From: Candidatus Mycobacterium methanotrophicum
GTDB taxonomy: Bacteria; Actinomycetota; Actinomycetes; Mycobacteriales; Mycobacteriaceae
Assembly: GCF_023515995.1 (NCBI RefSeq)
Contig: NZ_CP097320.1
Location: 2,976,001 to 3,040,000 of the forward strand
Direction: 5' to 3'
DNA: 64,000 nt
Shown here: positions 62,528 to 64,000 of the stretch, one piece after another
Layout: every line of letters begins with the position of its first letter
How positions within the stretch are numbered: position 1 is the stretch's first letter
The notes under the pieces: generated by a model
Told to the model about the DNA's origin: nothing
What the model saw: only the letters and a program-made list of their open reading frames with translations
The model's database searches: none
Program-made: the position numbers and the translations under genes

Positions 62528-63430
62528 CTAGGCCCGCGGGTGGGCCTGGTCGTGCACCTTGCGTAGCCGGGCAACCGTGACGTGGGTGTAGAGCTGGGTG
62601 GTGGCCAGGCTGGAATGGCCGAGCAACTCCTGCACAACGCGCAGGTCAGCCCCGCCTTCGAGCAGGTGGGTGGCCGCGCTGTGTCGCAGCCCGTGCGGCC
62701 CCATGTCGGGTGCGCCGTCCACTGCGGCGACGGTCTGGTGCACGACGGTGCGGGCCTGGCGCACGTCGAGCCGCCGACCGCGCGCGCCCAGCAGCAGCGC
62801 CGGCCCGGAGCCGGCGGTGGCCAGCGCGGGCCGCCCGTCGGCCAGCCAGGCGCTCAACGCTTCGGCAGCCGGTTCCCCGAACGGCGCCGTGCGCTGCTTG
62901 TCGCCCTTACCCAACACGCGCAGCACCCGATGCCCGGTGTCGACGTCGTCGATGTCCAGGCCGCAGAGCTCGCTGACCCGGATGCCGGTCGCATACAACA
63001 ACTCCACGATCAGCCGGTCGCGCAGCGCGAGCGGATCACCTTGCTGGCAACCAGATTTCGCGGCTGACATGGCGGCAAGGGCCTGGTCTTGCCGCAACAC
63101 CGCGGGCAGCGTGCGGCGGGTCTTCGGCAGCTGTAGTCGGGCAGCCGGGTCGTCGGTCAGCAGGCCCTGTCGCACCGCCCACGCGGTGAACGCCTTCACC
63201 GCCGAGGTGCGGCGCGCCAACGTGGTCCGGGCAGCGCCGGCGCCGGCGCCGGCGGCCAGCCAGGACCGCAGCACCGGCAGGCTCAGCCCACGCAGGCCGG
63301 TCCCGGGTGCGCGTCGGTCCAGGAAGTCGAACAACGACCGCAGATCGCCCAGGTAGGCACGACGGGTATGGGCCGAGCGGCCGCGCTGCAGCGCTAAGAA
63401 GTCGTCGAACTCCTCGAGAATCGCCTCCAC
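62528..63430 (-). CDS. xerC: Tyrosine recombinase XerC
   Basis: 300 residues from GTG 63430. N-terminal SAM-like domain ([19 protein letters not shown]); catalytic Arg in [14 protein letters not shown], Lys in [26 protein letters not shown] with His and Arg, [13 protein letters not shown] with the second His and the nucleophile Tyr. With XerD it resolves chromosome dimers at dif. Confidence 0.95.
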   Translation of the reverse strand: MEAILEEFDDFLALQRGRSAHTRRAYLGDLRSLFDFLDRRAPGTGLRGLSLPVLRSWLAAGAGAGAARTTLARRTSAVKAFTAWAVRQGLLTDDPAARLQLPKTRRTLPAVLRQDQALAAMSAAKSGCQQGDPLALRDRLIVELLYATGIRVSELCGLDIDDVDTGHRVLRVLGKGDKQRTAPFGEPAAEALSAWLADGRPALATAGSGPALLLGARGRRLDVRQARTVVHQTVAAVDGAPDMGPHGLRHSAATHLLEGGADLRVVQELLGHSSLATTQLYTHVTVARLRKVHDQAHPRA

Positions 63431-63462
63431 TACCCCACCGTCGCAGACAGCGGCGGTCCGGC

Positions 63463-64000
63463 TCAGCTGACGCGCCGCACGGCGTCGGGAGTGAGATCGG
63501 CCAGTGATGCGTATCCGTCGACAGCCATGGTCAGGTCGGCTTCGGCCAGCAGCGCGCGCAGCACGTGCACGATGCCGTCGACGCCGCCTAACGCCAGACC
63601 GTAGGCATAGGGTCGCCCGATGCCTACGGCGGTCGCGCCGAGCGCGAGGGCTTTGACGACGTCGGCGCCGCTGCGGATGCCCGAGTCGAACAGCACCGGC
63701 AGCCCGTCGGCAGCCTCGACCACACCCGGCAGGCAGTCCAGCGCGGGCAAGCCGCCGTTGGCCTGCCGGCCGCCGTGATTGGAGCAGTAGATGCCGTCGA
63801 CGCCGCCGTCTTTGGCGCGACGCGCATCGTCGGGGTCGCAGATGCCCTTGACGATCAGCGGCAGCCTGGTCAGCGAGCGCAGCCAGGGAAGGTCGTCCCA
63901 GGTCAGCGGGTTGCCGAAGACCTGCGCCCAGCGCAGCACGACGGCCTGCGGGTTCTCCTCGGGTGATGCCGGCAGGCTCGCACAAAACACCGGGTCGCTG
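63463..64000 (-). CDS. FMN-dependent alpha-hydroxy-acid oxidase / lactate 2-monooxygenase, C-terminal part (runs off the right edge)
   Basis: About 178 C-terminal residues. [21 protein letters not shown], the catalytic-His motif [30 protein letters not shown] and [12 protein letters not shown] are those of the glycolate oxidase/lactate monooxygenase family. It oxidises a 2-hydroxy acid such as lactate with FMN. The N-terminus lies beyond the window. Confidence 0.9.
   Translation of the reverse strand, partial: SDPVFCASLPASPEENPQAVVLRWAQVFGNPLTWDDLPWLRSLTRLPLIVKGICDPDDARRAKDGGVDGIYCSNHGGRQANGGLPALDCLPGVVEAADGLPVLFDSGIRSGADVVKALALGATAVGIGRPYAYGLALGGVDGIVHVLRALLAEADLTMAVDGYASLADLTPDAVRRVS

Overview
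The window is a GC-rich actinobacterial chromosome segment from a slow-growing, non-tuberculosis Mycobacterium. The evidence is a PE-PPE-EsxK-EsxL quartet, the LpqY-SugABC trehalose importer, GpgS/GlgC/GlgM, a SigE-RseA-HtrA-TatB operon, and long collinearity with the remembered M. tuberculosis H37Rv order Rv1245c to Rv1193, here reversed, followed by an Rv2887-Rv2894c block. I do not assign a species. All ortholog names come from memory of protein sequences and gene order; nothing was searched.

Layout. (1) 1-12.5 kb: a minus-strand lipid locus with a type II thioesterase, a fatty acyl-AMP ligase (FAAL) and at least three modular polyketide synthase genes joined by TAATG stop/start overlaps. 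The middle PKS gene is broken by deletions. (2) 12.6-14.8 kb: PE, PPE-SVP, EsxK-like and EsxL-like genes, a typical ESX-5-associated quartet. (3) 15-31.6 kb: SDR, lpqZ, a mini malic enzyme, mdh, corA, the trehalose importer with an overlapping Sufu-domain gene, envelope proteins, a CitE-like lyase, an MgtE-N/CBS protein, a lytic transglycosylase and mrp. (4) 31.7-35 kb: the sigE envelope-stress operon. (5) 35.2-38.8 kb: methyltransferase, a TetR repressor with a leaderless-type promoter, a decayed ABC exporter and a membrane methyltransferase. (6) 38.9-46.5 kb: glycogen, capsular-glucan and methylglucose-lipopolysaccharide genes, tagA, folP2 and fadD6. (7) 46.6-54.4 kb: DUF421, LOG, an Rv1204c remnant, dapE/dapD, a small HTH plus small membrane protein pair, an MFS transporter and fadD36. 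(8) 54.4-58.2 kb: a scar of gene fragments (WS/DGAT, TnpB, GNAT, IstB, HAD, methyltransferase) around one intact Acg-type flavoprotein. (9) 58.2-64 kb: marR, amidase, tsf, rpsB, an M23 peptidase, xerC and the 3' part of a lactate-oxidase-family gene.

How the parts fit. Most genes serve the cell envelope: trehalose recycling, glucan and polymethylated polysaccharide synthesis, peptidoglycan remodelling, envelope stress, and export of PE/PPE/Esx proteins. The lipid locus probably makes a polyketide-type lipid, or once did. A recurring theme is decay by internal deletion that often leaves the two ends of a gene in place: PKS2, malic enzyme, ABC ATPase, ABC permease and possibly the Rv1204c-like gene. 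This points to reductive loss in this lineage, and the scar at 54.4-58.2 kb marks a synteny breakpoint. I saw no rRNA, tRNA or CRISPR array.
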